DNA of 64,000 nt from Liriodendron chinense (Eukaryota; Streptophyta; Magnoliopsida; Magnoliales; Magnoliaceae), in assembly GCA_003013855.2 (NCBI GenBank), contig ML058465.1, positions 1,178,001 to 1,242,000 of the forward strand. The letters are read 5' to 3'. Both the position numbers and the translations under genes were made by a program. Below, in pieces: positions 10,505 through 21,468 of this stretch (its first letter is position 1; each line of letters starts with the position of its first letter). The notes below the pieces were generated by a model. The model was not told the DNA's origin and did no database searches. It worked only from the letters and a program-made list of their open reading frames with translations.

Positions 10505-12340
10505 TGTTGGAACTAGAAAATGAACACAAGGCACATTTTCCTGAAATGTGCGAGTTTTGTTGCTCTGGAGTTCTGAGTAATGAAAAACATTCATAGAAAA
10601 TCACAAGCATTCACAAAAGGTGCACAAGAAGGGATACCGTAAGGCGAATTTTATTCCAGAGATTCTGAGATCTTGTACATTCCAGGCCGTGGTCTGGCAC
10701 GGGCCCTTAATTACATCGAATGATCGATGACCCTTAATTAGAAGGCAAAAGACTAGTCAGCAGGGACTATGGTCTTAGAGTTTTGTGGCCATGAGACCTG
10801 CGTTTGTTTTGCTGTATTCTGAACCACCTTTGTATTAGTCGGATGTCTATGTCCCATATTTTAGCAGGAGACCCGGGTTGAAACTGTTAGGGTTTATTAC
10901 TGAGATAGATGACTCTGAGCCCACGCCTGTCAATGTAGGGACAGGTGACCTCGGGAAGTCCATTCTACAGTTGTGTGTACCTGCGCAGTCCAACCTGCAG
11001 ATACCGTCCAGATGGGTAGGGCATCGACTGTTGTGTTGTGACAGTTAAGCAATTGGTTTGTAGAGAGTCGAAACTCTTTGGCATGATTTATTATGGTAAC
11101 CATGGCCCTGCTGGTCTATCTTTTAACACAAATCGGATCATGCCTTTATAGTGAGCGTAAATATCAGCACATTTGCATAGCTCTGGATGTTGGTGACTCC
11201 TTTTCGGGAAGTTACTCCGTTCATCGCGTCGAGTCGGGTTAAGTCTCGAAGACGCTCGATTATGCTCATCTAGAGTTCTTGAAACGCTCGTTTGACTGTT
11301 CCGTTGCGTCCGGAATGCTCGAAATACCCAAGACAGGCTCCGACGGACCTTGAAAATACTCAAAATTGAGCCCGGTGCACCTATTAACACGTTCTACACT
11401 TGGCTGGTTTCTGGGTGCGTGAGACTTGATTTACGGGTGCGTGGGGCTCCACGCACCTGTCAATTCAACGTCGATTTCAATACGAATTTAGGGGTGCGTT
11501 GGTATATATTCAGGGTGTGTGAGTCTATTTTACCAAATTTGTCTTTTGCTGAATATACGGACGCGTGGGGCCGATTTGACTGATGCGTGGGGTACTTTTG
11601 GATGCGTGAGGTCCTTTTACAGGTGCGTTATTAAATATATGAAGTTCAGACCTTAGCAACGTTTCTGCGCTCGGAAATAGGATTCCGATGAACGGAAAGG
11701 TGTTCCGGCGAGGATTTTTGAGTTTCCGGCAGCGGCAGCTCTCTCCCTCTCTCTCTTTTTTTTTTGGCGTCCGTAAATGAGCGGGACGAGGGGTATTTAT
11801 AGGTGGAGTCGGCCAATAGGAAGCTGCCGCGTGTTACGCACCTGTTGAACGCTACCAACGCACCTGTTTACTTGTTTGTAAATGTTCGAAAATCATACGG
11901 GTGCGTGGGATTTAATTGCCGGGTGCGTGAGGCTCCACGCACCTGGAACCCTATCTCTTAACCGTCCACGGGTTGTGGGGGTGCGTTGATTAGTTTCAAG
12001 GTGCGTTGGGTGCGTGGGATGCTCGGATTTTCAGGGTGTGTTGGACACGTAAATGTGGGCTCCACCGATTGGGTTTTGATTTTCGGAGGGTTTGCGGGGC
12101 CCGTTTCGTTGCGCAATTACTTGCATTGTTCATCATAAATAGTAACGGAGTTGCGGGTTCATTTCCGGGCGGTTCTGAACACAGTGATCGGCGGGGCCCA
12201 CTAGGGAATTTGGCTAAGTCTAAGGAAGTCCCATGTACTTCCGTTTTGCGTGCGCTGGAAGGCGTTCTTTGCGTGATCCCTTCAGAGGTATATGGTTATT
12301 TGGCTTATTTTAAGAGTGTCTACTATTTGGGACCCCAACA
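10505..12340 (-). mobile_element. 5' LTR of the Tat-type retrotransposon
   Basis: The segment starts TGTTGG and ends CCAACA, a perfect terminal inverted repeat of the TG...CA kind, and abuts the primer binding site. Its length is 1836 bp. On the minus strand U3 is about 540 bp to a TATA box at 11794-11801, followed by a GA-rich leader. The stretch 11390-12050 contains many copies of a GGTGCGTGRGG/CCACGCACC motif in both orientations. Bases 10505-10900 resemble a piece found in each unit of the 39.7-55.4 kb array. Confidence 0.75.
11794..11801 (-). promoter_or_regulatory. TATA box of the 5' LTR
   Basis: Minus strand TATAAATA in the context CCTATAAATACCCC. It is followed after 25-45 bases by a run of A and then GAGAGAGAGGGAGAGAG, a plausible transcription start and leader of the genomic RNA. 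Confidence 0.6.
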
Positions 12341-13400
12341 GTATCGTGTGTCGGTGAGGGCTCGCATTCAGGGTTACAAAAAATGCTAGTCCCATAACCT
12401 AACATGTAAAGTAATAAGAGAATGATATACTCCTGATCTCGAATAGTTGTCATACCTATTGGGGAACATGACTCACGATTGTATGTCACTTAGATTGTAT
12501 TTACGCATCCACAAACCCGTATGCATGAATGTATGATTACATATGTCACAAGTTAACCCTGATGCCTATCTACATTTCAATACGGTTTTCATTTGGAATC
12601 ACCAGGGTCTCGTACACTTCTGACTCTGGCTACCGCCCATCGCGCACATAACCAGCGAGTGGAGGAGACCTCACTATCCGCCTTATCAGTGGTATACCAA
12701 AGTCCACTTGGCTCGACAATAGCGGACCGATTCATCACGAGCTGGTTAGACTTAACATAATATATAGCCCCCTTCGCACCAGGGTGGTAAGGTCACACCC
12801 CCTCCCAACCGACCTCGACACAGTGGAAGACGCGGTCTATATTGTCCAGCCCTCATACACTCATGTGTTCACTCGGTTCGGCCATTGGAGCATCTCGTTG
12901 CCATGAGGTTTAGGAATTTTCACCCAATGACATCTTTGGCGCCCAAGTGCTAAAGCCAATTTTCGGTGTTCGTACAACTGTCAACCATAATATCCCATGG
13001 TGGTCACAATCCTGATGTTTCTAGGGTGTGCATACATATGTAACATGTAAATGCGTGAATACCAGACTTTATAATCCGAACCATGCAACAATGTCATGCA
13101 TACATGCAGGACATCCCTTTCTCATACGGGTCCCCTGAAAAGTTCCACATCATAGGGTTACTAACACATTGGCAAGCCAACATCCATTGTCCGAGTACCA
13201 ACCAGAATCCCGTGGTGTATGTTATATTACATTCATATCCATAGTCAAGCATACAACGGATAAGTACAAGCATATGAATAGGTATGATATGCATTACACT
13301 AAGCATATTATTAGTGTCGACCACATCATGGCCAAGTATACTAGCATGTTATCAATCCTGGCACATACACATATATTTGTTCATACAAGGTAGGGTGCAC
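12341..13400. other. Intergenic sequence, no recognised feature
   Basis: The stretch shows no ORF above about 75 codons and no family motif. Several phrases (near 12595-12960: CACCAGGGTCTCGTACAC, AACCAGCGAGTGGAGGAG) look like dispersed repeat material, but nothing in the window matches them. Confidence 0.5.
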
Positions 13401-16001
13401 AATTTATATGATAATCATCCTGAACTAGCTTAATATAAAGAGAGTGGGAGATCCGAATGATAGGTCCCACGTACCCCAAGGATAGGTCCCATGATGGGCC
13501 AGAGTGGGGAGAGTATACATATGTCAAAATGGTCCAAGGAGTGGATACAAAACATACATCAAGTAGGCCAAGGGTGTATAACAAAGACGGCCCATGGACT
13601 ACTTGAATTCAATTCGTTCACTAACGGCTACATGGTGCGGCCATAAACATACATCAAGGTGGGCTCTACGATGCAGCCTACATCTCATAAAACAGAGAGA
13701 TTCAACGGCACAGCCAAATTGTATACACTACAATAATCTTATGAGAATTCCAATGGTGGCCATCATCTGCCCCATTAGCATTGGGCATGGCCCACTAGAT
13801 ATGCCACACAAGTGGGCCCATGGCCCAAAATGATTTCGAAAGTGGAAGGGCTACATGGTATAAAACACATAACACGATAGCCCCCATGGTGTGGGACACA
13901 TGTCGTGTGAGCAACGTGCCTGCACACACTATTTCCACAGCATGACTTACACCTGTGGGCTCTACAAGGTAACATAGTGGCGCAAAGGAAGGTTTTAATA
14001 GTGGACATCCTCTTCCGGTTGATCCCTGTGGTGTGATCCACCTGAGATATGGACCGGTCTCGTTTTTCGCCCCATGTTATAAAAGGATCTGGCAAAATAA
14101 ATAGATAACATGAATACAATACGTACATCCAAGTGGGGTCCACAGTATTTTGGATTAAGCTAATAATTTGTTGTTACTTTACACATAGGTCTATGTGACC
14201 TTTATAGCAGTAAGGATGTTAAATAATTAAATACTATAGTGGGCCCTAAACTGTTTCAATGGCAGACATATAATCCACAATTGTTTTTTGTGATGGGGCC
14301 CACTTGAGCTTCGGATCTACCTCGGAGTGAGGGCTTGGCCCATGTCTAGCCCTGTGTGACTTTGTCACCAGGTTAGATGGTAAATGATAATCATGGTGGA
14401 CCTCAAAGTGTTTCAACGGTGGGCATTTACCCACTTCTTCCATGTGGTGGGGTCCACTTTCATGAGCCCCACCCACGACTAGGTCCAAGTGATACCAACA
14501 ATAGGTTCGATGGTAATTCAATGCCATGGTGAAACCCCCTAGAAAGTTCTAATTAACTGTGTACATCATCAATCTTCACTAAATCATGTGGTTCCACCAA
14601 CAATTTAGATCTGTTCCATAAAATGAAATGGAACGGTCGATGATGTGAATAAACCCATACATCATGGTAGCCATGCATGAACGGCCCGAATAAAACATAA
14701 TCATCATAGTGGGTCCGTCCCATTAGGTAGAGGGTATGGATGTAACAGACATATATACTTCATCGTGGGTCCCACCCATTGGATGTGTCCAGACGACCAG
14801 CATGGCCATGGTTGCAGAGTGTACGGGACAATGAGCCCTAAGATGGTTTCAGCAGTGGACCTCATTATCCCCATTGTTAAATTAATGAAATGAGGCCCAT
14901 ATAAGTTATGATCGAGATGATGTTTGTGCCTTTCCATCGATTCAGGTCTTGTGACCTAATCAACAGGTTGGACGGGAAAGATGCCATTGCGGTGGGCCTC
15001 ACAAAGTCGTGAACGTTCAGCCTTAAAATGATCTGGCCAAGAGGATAGACGGTATGGATATTACACATCAATAAAGGTGGGTCCAGTGTTTGTCCAAGAC
15101 AGATGGACAAAATGGACGGTGTAGACAAACCCATAACTCACTGGGCCCCACTGTCCAGTGGCTACGCACTGGACCAAGTTGATATTTGTGTTTCCTCTTC
15201 ATGCAGGTCTGTGAGACCTTATGAGCAGCTTTGATGACATATAAACATCATGTGGGCCGTACAAAGCTTTCAATTGTGAGCGTTCAATAACCCAACTGAT
15301 TCCTGTGGTATGGTCCAATGGAGACCTTAGATTTGTCTCATTCTTCAGTCCATGGCATGAAATGATCTGGAAAATTGGATGAACGGTGTAGATTAAACAC
15401 ATACATCATGATGGGTCCCATGACTAGGACCCTCATTCACCCCCAGACAAGGTGGCGTCTTGGAAAAGTTCCAATGGTGGGCGTCCTCTTCCAACTGTTC
15501 CCTATAGTGTGGCCCACATGAGGTCAGGATCGATTTCATTTTCAGCCGGTGGCCCTAAAATCACCGGGAGAAATGGATGCACAGTGTGGATGAAATATAT
15601 ACACCATGGTGGATCCTACAATACATGGCAGCTCATTTGCAAAAAAGCCAAGGATGTGAGGTAACTCTCTGTACAGTGACTTACCGACTTCCAGAGACGT
15701 CCTCTCACTCTTTTATTTTCTTTATAAAATATCATATTATATAAAGTATAACATACATATAATATATATAATATTATGTTATGTAATATGGTTAGAGCTG
15801 TACACAACTCGACTCCACTCGTTCGAATTGACTTGTATCGACTCGATAAAACTCTGTTCGGATAGAAAGTATTTTTATTCAGACTTTGTTTGAATCCAAA
15901 AAAAATTAAGTCGATTTCAATCACAGTCTGTTTGACTTGACTCGAACTAAAACTTGACTCAAATTTTAACTGACTCGACTGGACTCGTTTGTTGGACTTG
16001 G

Positions 16002-16032
<31 letters not shown>

Positions 16033-16122
16033 GGGAGAGAAGGTTGGATTACAAATAAACATGATCGTGGGCCCTAGGAAGGTTTCAATGGTGGACATCA
16101 TTCTCCTCATTGTTTCTTATGG
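13401..16122. repeat. Cluster of degenerate foldback-repeat arms
   Basis: About ten half-copies of the GTGGGCCC foldback family lie here, mostly plus orientation. Clear ones end near 14150, 14300, 14790, 15075, 15140, 15425 and 15610, each with the landmarks GGTTTCAATGGTGGGC, GTGTGGTCCACTTGAG, AAATGATCTGG and GGACGGTGTGGAT. The stretch 15790-15990 is a run of GACTCGAACTCG-like phrases seen again at 35580-35720 and 63420-63540. No coding sequence is supported. Confidence 0.65.
16003..16028. repeat. (TA)n microsatellite
   Basis: Thirteen TA dinucleotides just before the host repeat that was the CACTA target. Confidence 0.95.
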
Positions 16123-16470
16123 CACTACAAGAAATATGACTTTTACCGAGGAAATTTTTCCTGGCTAAATGTCATAATTTCCTCGGTAAAAGTTATTCCC
16201 AACGAAAATGTTCGTCGCTGTTTTCGTCGAAATATCACCCTCGGGAAAAAGATATACCGATGAAATTAAATTTTTTGTCGGTAAATAGTTGACCATTTCC
16301 AACAAAAAATTTCCTCGGTAAAAGTCAACAATATCGTAGCTATTGTTTAATTCGTCGGTAATTATGCGACTTTTACTGAGGAAAATTTTCCTTGGAAAAA
16401 CTCTATGACCAAGGAAATGTTTCCTTGGAAAAGGTAGTAAAATTACCTTTTCATTGCTAACGAAATATTT
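16123..16470. repeat. Left subterminal repeat region of the CACTA element
   Basis: Repeated motifs TTTTACCGAGGAAA, TTTCCTCGGTAAAAG, TTCGTCGGTAA and TTTCCTTGGAAAA occur about every 20-30 bases in both orientations. In CACTA elements such motifs bind the element-encoded DNA-binding protein. Confidence 0.85.
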
Positions 16471-16489
16471 CTTTGGAACATCCACTATC

Positions 16490-16590
16490 CCTGCCACCTG
16501 AAAGCATTCAATATTCAATATCCCTGCCACCTGAAAGCATTCGATATTCAATATCCTAATCACCTGATAGAACATTCAATATTCAATATA
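16490..16590. repeat. Three 33-bp tandem copies
   Basis: The unit contains CCACCTGAAAGCATTC and AATATTCAATAT, beginning near 16490, 16523 and 16556; the third is the most diverged. Confidence 0.75.
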
Positions 16591-17740
16591 CCAATCAAAA
16601 TGACCATTCAACCGTAATAATGCTTTAAATAAAATCGAAATGTCAATCCCACCCGTACATACAACCAACAAAAAAAAAAAAAAAAAAAAAAACAATCAGC
16701 ACGAACATCCCTGCTATCACCAACTGCAAAATAAAATAAAATACAATATTAGTAATTAATAACTTATAAATAAAACATGCAGTTAGGTGTTCATTTTTCT
16801 TTTTCAAATCACATTATGAAACTAAATACAACTTGAATTGAAGATTAAGACTATGTAGGCATGACCATATGCAATTTCAACAGTTGGGGGCCCACCATTG
16901 ATACCCCATGGACGGCACACCTCTACTGCAAAGACAATTCTATTAATTCAAAGATACTTTGGAGCTAGTTCATCACAACGAACCATCATACGGTCTTATA
17001 GATCATTTACCAGTATTAATATTCTATTTTTTTTTAAAGGCGACTCTGGGTGTTGTACTTATCTTTCATTCTCTGCAACCCAAGTACATAACAGCCTAGA
17101 CCATCACCTGGGACATGAGTCTACTGTTTGATGCTTGGACAATGTTCTTGGTTGACTAATAGTTCCAAAGAAATTTATTTCTCTAGACTGATTTCTTATG
17201 TGCAGAAAGCCCACTTTTTTTCTTGAAAAATACTTCTATGCTGTGCATATATATACTCTACTCAATTCGTGGCTGGGTTTCTTAGAATCCTTCACCATGC
17301 TTTGATATGTATGAATCTTGGAAATTGCCATTCTATCCTAAAATGAATCCAAATGATCATTGGTGATGTTTGGACAATTTTAGTAGTGAGCTAGCTTTTA
17401 TGCTATGACTCAATTCCCATAGGGGTTTCATCCCATTTAGGAAGTGGGTCCAAAATATTAGAAGGAAAGGAGGAAAACTCACCATCCCATTTCAAGGCTC
17501 CTTCATCAACACATTAGAATACTTTATGCAAGGACTGAATGATACACATGGATTCTCTGCATTTCAACAGCTTTAAAAGGACAGCCAAAAAGCAGGTATG
17601 GAAGATTAAAAATCAACATTACATGAGTCTCCATGCATCTCAACCAAATGATATAAGAAGAAAGATACATGTTTGCTTGTTGGAAGAAATAGTGAAATAA
17701 AGGTGTTATCTGCGCATTTGGAGAACACAAAAGCAAATAC
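16591..17740. other. CACTA interior, no recognised gene
   Basis: AT-rich DNA with a poly-A run at about 16671-16692. Short ORFs on both strands lack recognisable domains. It may hold further intron or UTR sequence of captured genes, but nothing identifies it. Confidence 0.4.
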
Positions 17741-17851
17741 CTTCTTCTGGATTTGGTTTCTTGCCTATGTTTTGAGCACAAGCCATAGCTAACCTAACAG
17801 ACCTTGCCTTAAATGCCTCCAATATGATGTCAGGTTTTGACCAATTCTCAG
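17741..17851 (-). pseudogene. Captured exon of a peroxisomal acyl-CoA oxidase (ACX1-like)
   Basis: A 111-base segment on the minus strand is bounded by a perfect acceptor (TTTTTTAATGCAG before CTGAG) and donor (GAAG before GTATTT). It encodes AENWSKPDIILEAF, KARSVRLAMACAQN and KKPNPEEG without a stop. From memory plant ACX1/ACX5 proteins have a closely similar stretch in the C-terminal alpha-helical region (E-D-W-x-x-P-D-V-V-L-E-A-F-x-A-R...). The enzyme oxidises acyl-CoA in the first step of peroxisomal beta-oxidation and acts in jasmonate synthesis. I could not find neighbouring ACX exons within the CACTA element, so this is one captured fragment and not a gene. Confidence 0.6.
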
Positions 17852-18488
17852 CTGCATTAAAAAAATAAGACGAAGAAAACATCGCTCAGATGAATGGATC
17901 TTCCACAAAGATGACACTCAGCCTCATGTGAGAAAGCATGCATAGCAATTGTCCTTCAACTTTGACATTAGTAAGCTTTAAGAAACAAATTATTTGGCTG
18001 CAAAAAATGCCTCTTACAAAACATGCACCCTTCTAAAGGAAAATGTTGCATGCCTATTGGTAATTCCAGATCATCCTATAAGAAGAGGATTTTAGAAACA
18101 TTATACTGAAAACCATTCTTTCATTCCAATGAGCAAAATTCAAGAATCGCCGACTTATCTGCAGGTAATTGGAGACAAAACACATGAGCTAAATTCAAGC
18201 ATCACTGTCTTTTCCATTTTTTCATGGAGAGAACACCAAAAGTTCATATTATCTTCTTTTTTTTCTCCTCTAGAGGCCCAAATGTTGATAGTTTTCTTTT
18301 TGCCTAGAGAAAGAACAAAACTCATCAACTCTCAAGGACCATTCTCCTAAAGACGGACATGGAGACGTAAGCCCCGCATTGCCAAGAATTGTCACAATCA
18401 AGAAGCATTTCTTATTTGTTTAGATTATGCTAAATGGCATACAAGCATAAATGCAAATGAGCTTATTAAGAAAGAACGTAGAAGCTAC

Positions 18489-18545
18489 CTTATTAGGAGT
18501 AATGTTTATCGTCCTCCCAGCCAGACGACACACATCCATTGTTTC
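18489..18545 (-). other. Exon-like segment of unknown origin
   Basis: A 57-base open stretch on the minus strand lies between acceptor TTGTTTGCAG and donor AAG/GTAGCT and would encode ETMDVCRLAGRTINITPNK. I do not recognise the family. It may belong to another captured gene. Chance occurrence of both splice sites around so short a piece is possible. Confidence 0.25.
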
Positions 18546-19253
18546 CTGCAAACAAGGAACTTCTCAGTTTTTCAGATCGTGTTGTTTTTTACAGTCTCAC
18601 TTACAGGCCATTGAATAGTGATAAATGCTATTGGTGTGCTTCCAAACTGGGATGCCACATGCCACATCTTTACTACTTTCAATTTTGTATGTTTTCTTTG
18701 AAACAGGTCCCTTTCATTCATGAAGGTTTTCAACAAACAACCTGTGATGGTAGAGAGCAGAGAACACAAATCTGAGTTTTCACTTGCCATCAAAGAGCAA
18801 ACAGAATTGTGGTACACTGGTACTCTAAAGTGGTTTGGACATTTCACCAATAAGCTTTGTGTGTTTATTGTGTGAAATAGGAAAGGTGTGCCAAGGCCAT
18901 CTGGTGGGTTTGGCTGCCACTTGTGAATCACAACATGTGCAACTGGAGCATTTTCATCAACAACTATAACAGAGTCCATTAATGCAAAAATAGTATCAAC
19001 AGGCATATTGCATCACTCTAGATTTGGAACTATGTACTATCCCATCCTAAGGTATACGTAAAACAACAGTTTTGGAACCAGAACACATCAGCACCCAAGT
19101 AAGCATGGTGATGCAAAAAACTTTTAGGAACTAGAATATGAAAGTACTTACTAGTTCGGGACTGAGCTCAAAGATGTTAAAATAACTACATGGGATCGTT
19201 TCACAGAAAAGCTAAGGTCTTGTTTGGTAGACACCTAAAGATGAGTATGTCTC

Positions 19254-19427
19254 AAATGGACATTTGGTCAAGCAGTTACTGTGCAGGTATGGGCAAATTA
19301 TCAGCTATGTTCCAAATGGACATTTGATCGAGCAGTTGCTGTGCGGGTATGGGCAGATCATCAGCTCTATCCTAAATGGACATTTGGTCGAGCAGTTGCT
19401 GTGCGGGTATGGAAAATCATCAGTAGA
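19254..19427. repeat. Three 60-bp tandem repeats
   Basis: The unit contains AAATGGACATTTGGTC, GAGCAGTTGCTGTGCGGG and TATGGGCAGATCATCAGC. Copies start at exactly 19254, 19314 and 19374; the third is shortened. The array abuts the point at which SnRK2 homology ends. Confidence 0.9.
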
Positions 19428-19478
19428 AATTTTAGGGTACCTAAATCGAGTCTAGATCCAGACTCCGGTCGGTACCGG

Positions 19479-20108
19479 ATGCGTGGGCGTTAAAACCACC
19501 TGCCAAAAAAAAAATTTCCACAAAAAACCCAGAAATTTGATAGACAACACAATCCAAAGCCAATCCCAAGGTATAAACCACACCTCCTTGAATCAAATTA
19601 TATTAGGATGGCGAAATGATCTGTGATTTATAATCTCCCTCGCCACGTTCTCGTCAATCTGTAAAAATAAAAATAAAAACTAATATTTCTCATAACAGAA
19701 AATCGATTAACAAGACAAACAAAATTACCAAATTGCGACGAGCTCTCTCGTCTCCTTATTTCTCATAAGCCGGGAGACGTTGAAATTTCCAGATCCGATG
19801 TCTCACCACCGTAGAAGCAGGACTATGTGAGGTGTAAATACAGCTCCATCCCAAACTCATGTGGACGAGGTTATCCAATCGCATTTTTAACTATATGAAA
19901 AGAATTAAAACCCCAACAACAAAGAGCTTCACAAAATGCCATTTCAAACCCTAATCTTCCACAAGATTTCACAGAAAACAATAAATAAAAGAAAAAGAAA
20001 AAGAAAAAGAAAAGAGGAAGAGAAAAAAATACCTTGGGAGATCTGGTGATGCTCCTCGACAATCGGAGCCACGGCGAGAGGATGCTCCTCGACAATCGGA
20101 GCCACGGC

Positions 20109-20141
<33 letters not shown>

Positions 20142-20312
20142 AGCGATGGCCGTGAGGGTGAGGGTGAGGGAGAGGGAGAGATCTGGCGTGAGAGGAGAGA
20201 GAATGAAAGGTTTTTGAGAGGGAGAGCGAAAGAGGGGTTTATTTTTAGAGGGAGAACGAAAGAGGGAAAATGTGGTTTCGTTTGGGGGAACGTAAAAGCC
20301 ACATTTCTGTAG
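19479..20312 (-). pseudogene. Captured 5' part of an SnRK2 protein kinase gene
   Basis: Three exon pieces lie in order on the minus strand. About 19730-19802 encodes DIGSGNFNVSRLMRNKETRE and LVAI, the glycine-rich loop region; a TGA stands just before DIGSGNF, and the usual K-Y-I-E-R-G-x-K end is missing. 19584-19658 encodes IDENVAREIINHRSFRHPNI, I, a TGA, then FKE; it is 75 nt long with acceptor TTTTTACAG and donor GAG/GTGTGG. From memory SnRK2 genes have a 75-nt exon with this content. 19479-19499, after acceptor TTTGGCAG, encodes VVLTPTH, the start of the next SnRK2 exon, and then homology ends. Upstream, a CT-rich leader exon ends at donor CCCAAG/GTATTT (20033). SnRK2 kinases act in ABA and osmotic-stress signalling. 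This copy cannot encode a kinase. Confidence 0.85.
20048..20137. repeat. 33-bp duplication plus (GA)n tract in the captured leader
   Basis: GATGCTCCTCGACAATCGGA followed by GCCACGGCGAGAG occurs twice in a row at 20048 and 20081, then about 13 GA dinucleotides follow. On the minus strand this is a CT-rich 5' leader of the kind common in plant genes. Confidence 0.85.
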
Positions 20313-20576
20313 GTCCCATCTGAAATCCCACTGTGTGATCCACACCGTCTAATCAAGTGTCCAATTAGCCAATGCCATGCGTGGCCCACAATTGTAACAT
20401 CATACAGTAGCTTAACTGTTAGACTGGTCCATATAATGGACCATGACATCTAGAAGATAGGGCCGGTCCAATTAGTGGTTCGAATCTGACGCCACTCTGG
20501 CATTCATGGACCTCAAAAGTCGCATTAATCACGGATCGCACCACTCCTGCTAGCTGCTGGTTCATGCCGATAAGAT

Positions 20577-21024
20577 TGACGTGGCTCGCGAGCCCCGCAC
20601 GGCCCTTCCACAAGCAACTCTAACGCGAAACGCGTGCCAACCTGCGACGTGTGATTACAAGACATCGACGCCATGGACGACGTGGGGCCCAGCGTTTAGA
20701 TTATATGGACAAAAAATTCTCAGACCGTCTCATTATCAAGTAGGACACAAAAAGGAAAATCCTACCGTCCATTGTTCTCGTTCTGGCCTGGCTGCTCGTT
20801 GAACGGTTTGATTTATTAGAGATAGATCTACTCTGCGGTCCCAACTGATACACGACTCCAGATGTGACATTCTCCAGGTTAGCACGTGTAAGCGCTAGTA
20901 GAGATACGTGTGGAGGCGTACCCACCCAACAGCACCTGATAAGCACGAGCGCCTTTACCACTTTACCAAGCACAGCGTCTAAGATCTCAGCCGTTCATCA
21001 GGCGGGCCTCACTTTGTACGTGTC
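20577..21024. promoter_or_regulatory. Cluster of ABRE-like ACGTG motifs upstream of the SnRK2 fragment
   Basis: ACGTG cores occur at about 20579 (ACGTGGC), 20647 (ACGTGTG), 20679 (ACGTGGG), 20883 (CACGTGT), 20906 (ACGTGTG) and 21018 (ACGTGTC). The region lies just upstream, in minus orientation, of the captured SnRK2 leader and could be its captured promoter. ABA-response elements have these cores, but function is inferred. Confidence 0.35.
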
Positions 21025-21119
21025 CAATACTGAAAATCAGGCAAGTCCTCTCATCAACGCACGCTTACCGGATGTGGCTACTTTGAATGCGTCATAACCG
21101 TCCGTTCCATGAGCGGAAG

Positions 21120-21468
21120 TTTCTTGGAAAAAAATTTGCTTTTACCCAGGAAAACTTTCCTCGGTAAAATGGACAATTACCAACGAAATTACAAATTCTT
21201 GGGTAATTGGAGCTTTTAACTAGGAATATTGTCCTCGGTAAAAGTAAGCTAAAACCGATCTTTGTAGCCACGAAATAATTCCATCTTTACCTAGGAAATT
21301 TTAATTTCGTCGATATTTAGCCCTTTTACCAAGGAAAAGTTTCCTTGGTAAAAGCAAATGAGTATTTACCTACGAAATTTTATTTTCGTCGGTAAAAACA
21401 TACTATTACCCAGGAAATTTGCTTCCTTGGTAAAAATTTCCTAGGTAAAGGTGATTTTTCTTGTAGTG
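21120..21468. repeat. Right subterminal repeat region of the CACTA element
   Basis: The same motif set as at the left end (ACCCAGGAAAA, TTTCCTCGGTAAAA, TTCGTCGGTAAA, CCTTGGTAAAA) in mixed orientation, ending in GATTTTTCTTGTAGTG. Confidence 0.85.

Larger units (their letters stand above)
16123..21468. mobile_element. CACTA (En/Spm) transposon, 5346 bp, non-autonomous
   Basis: The left end reads CACTACAAGAAATATGAC and the right end, reversed, CACTACAAGAAAAATCACC: the canonical CACTA terminal inverted repeat. Both are flanked by TGG (16120-16122 and 21469-21471), the 3-bp target duplication expected of the superfamily. Removing the element and one TGG rejoins a host repeat whose uninterrupted relative lies at 27175-27600. 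Subterminal regions of about 350 bp consist of many ACCGAGGAAA/TTTCCTCGGT motifs in both orientations. I see no transposase (TNPD/TNPA-like) frame, so it would need a transposase in trans. The interior carries host gene fragments on the minus strand. Confidence 0.9.

Noticed and set aside
15700..15790. Possible tRNA or ncRNA in the AT-rich stretch
   Set aside because: No cloverleaf or Pol III boxes could be found by eye.
20034..20312. Plus-strand ORF with Glu-Arg repeats
   Set aside because: It reads the (GA)n tract antisense to the SnRK2 leader. Splice sites and homology support the minus strand.
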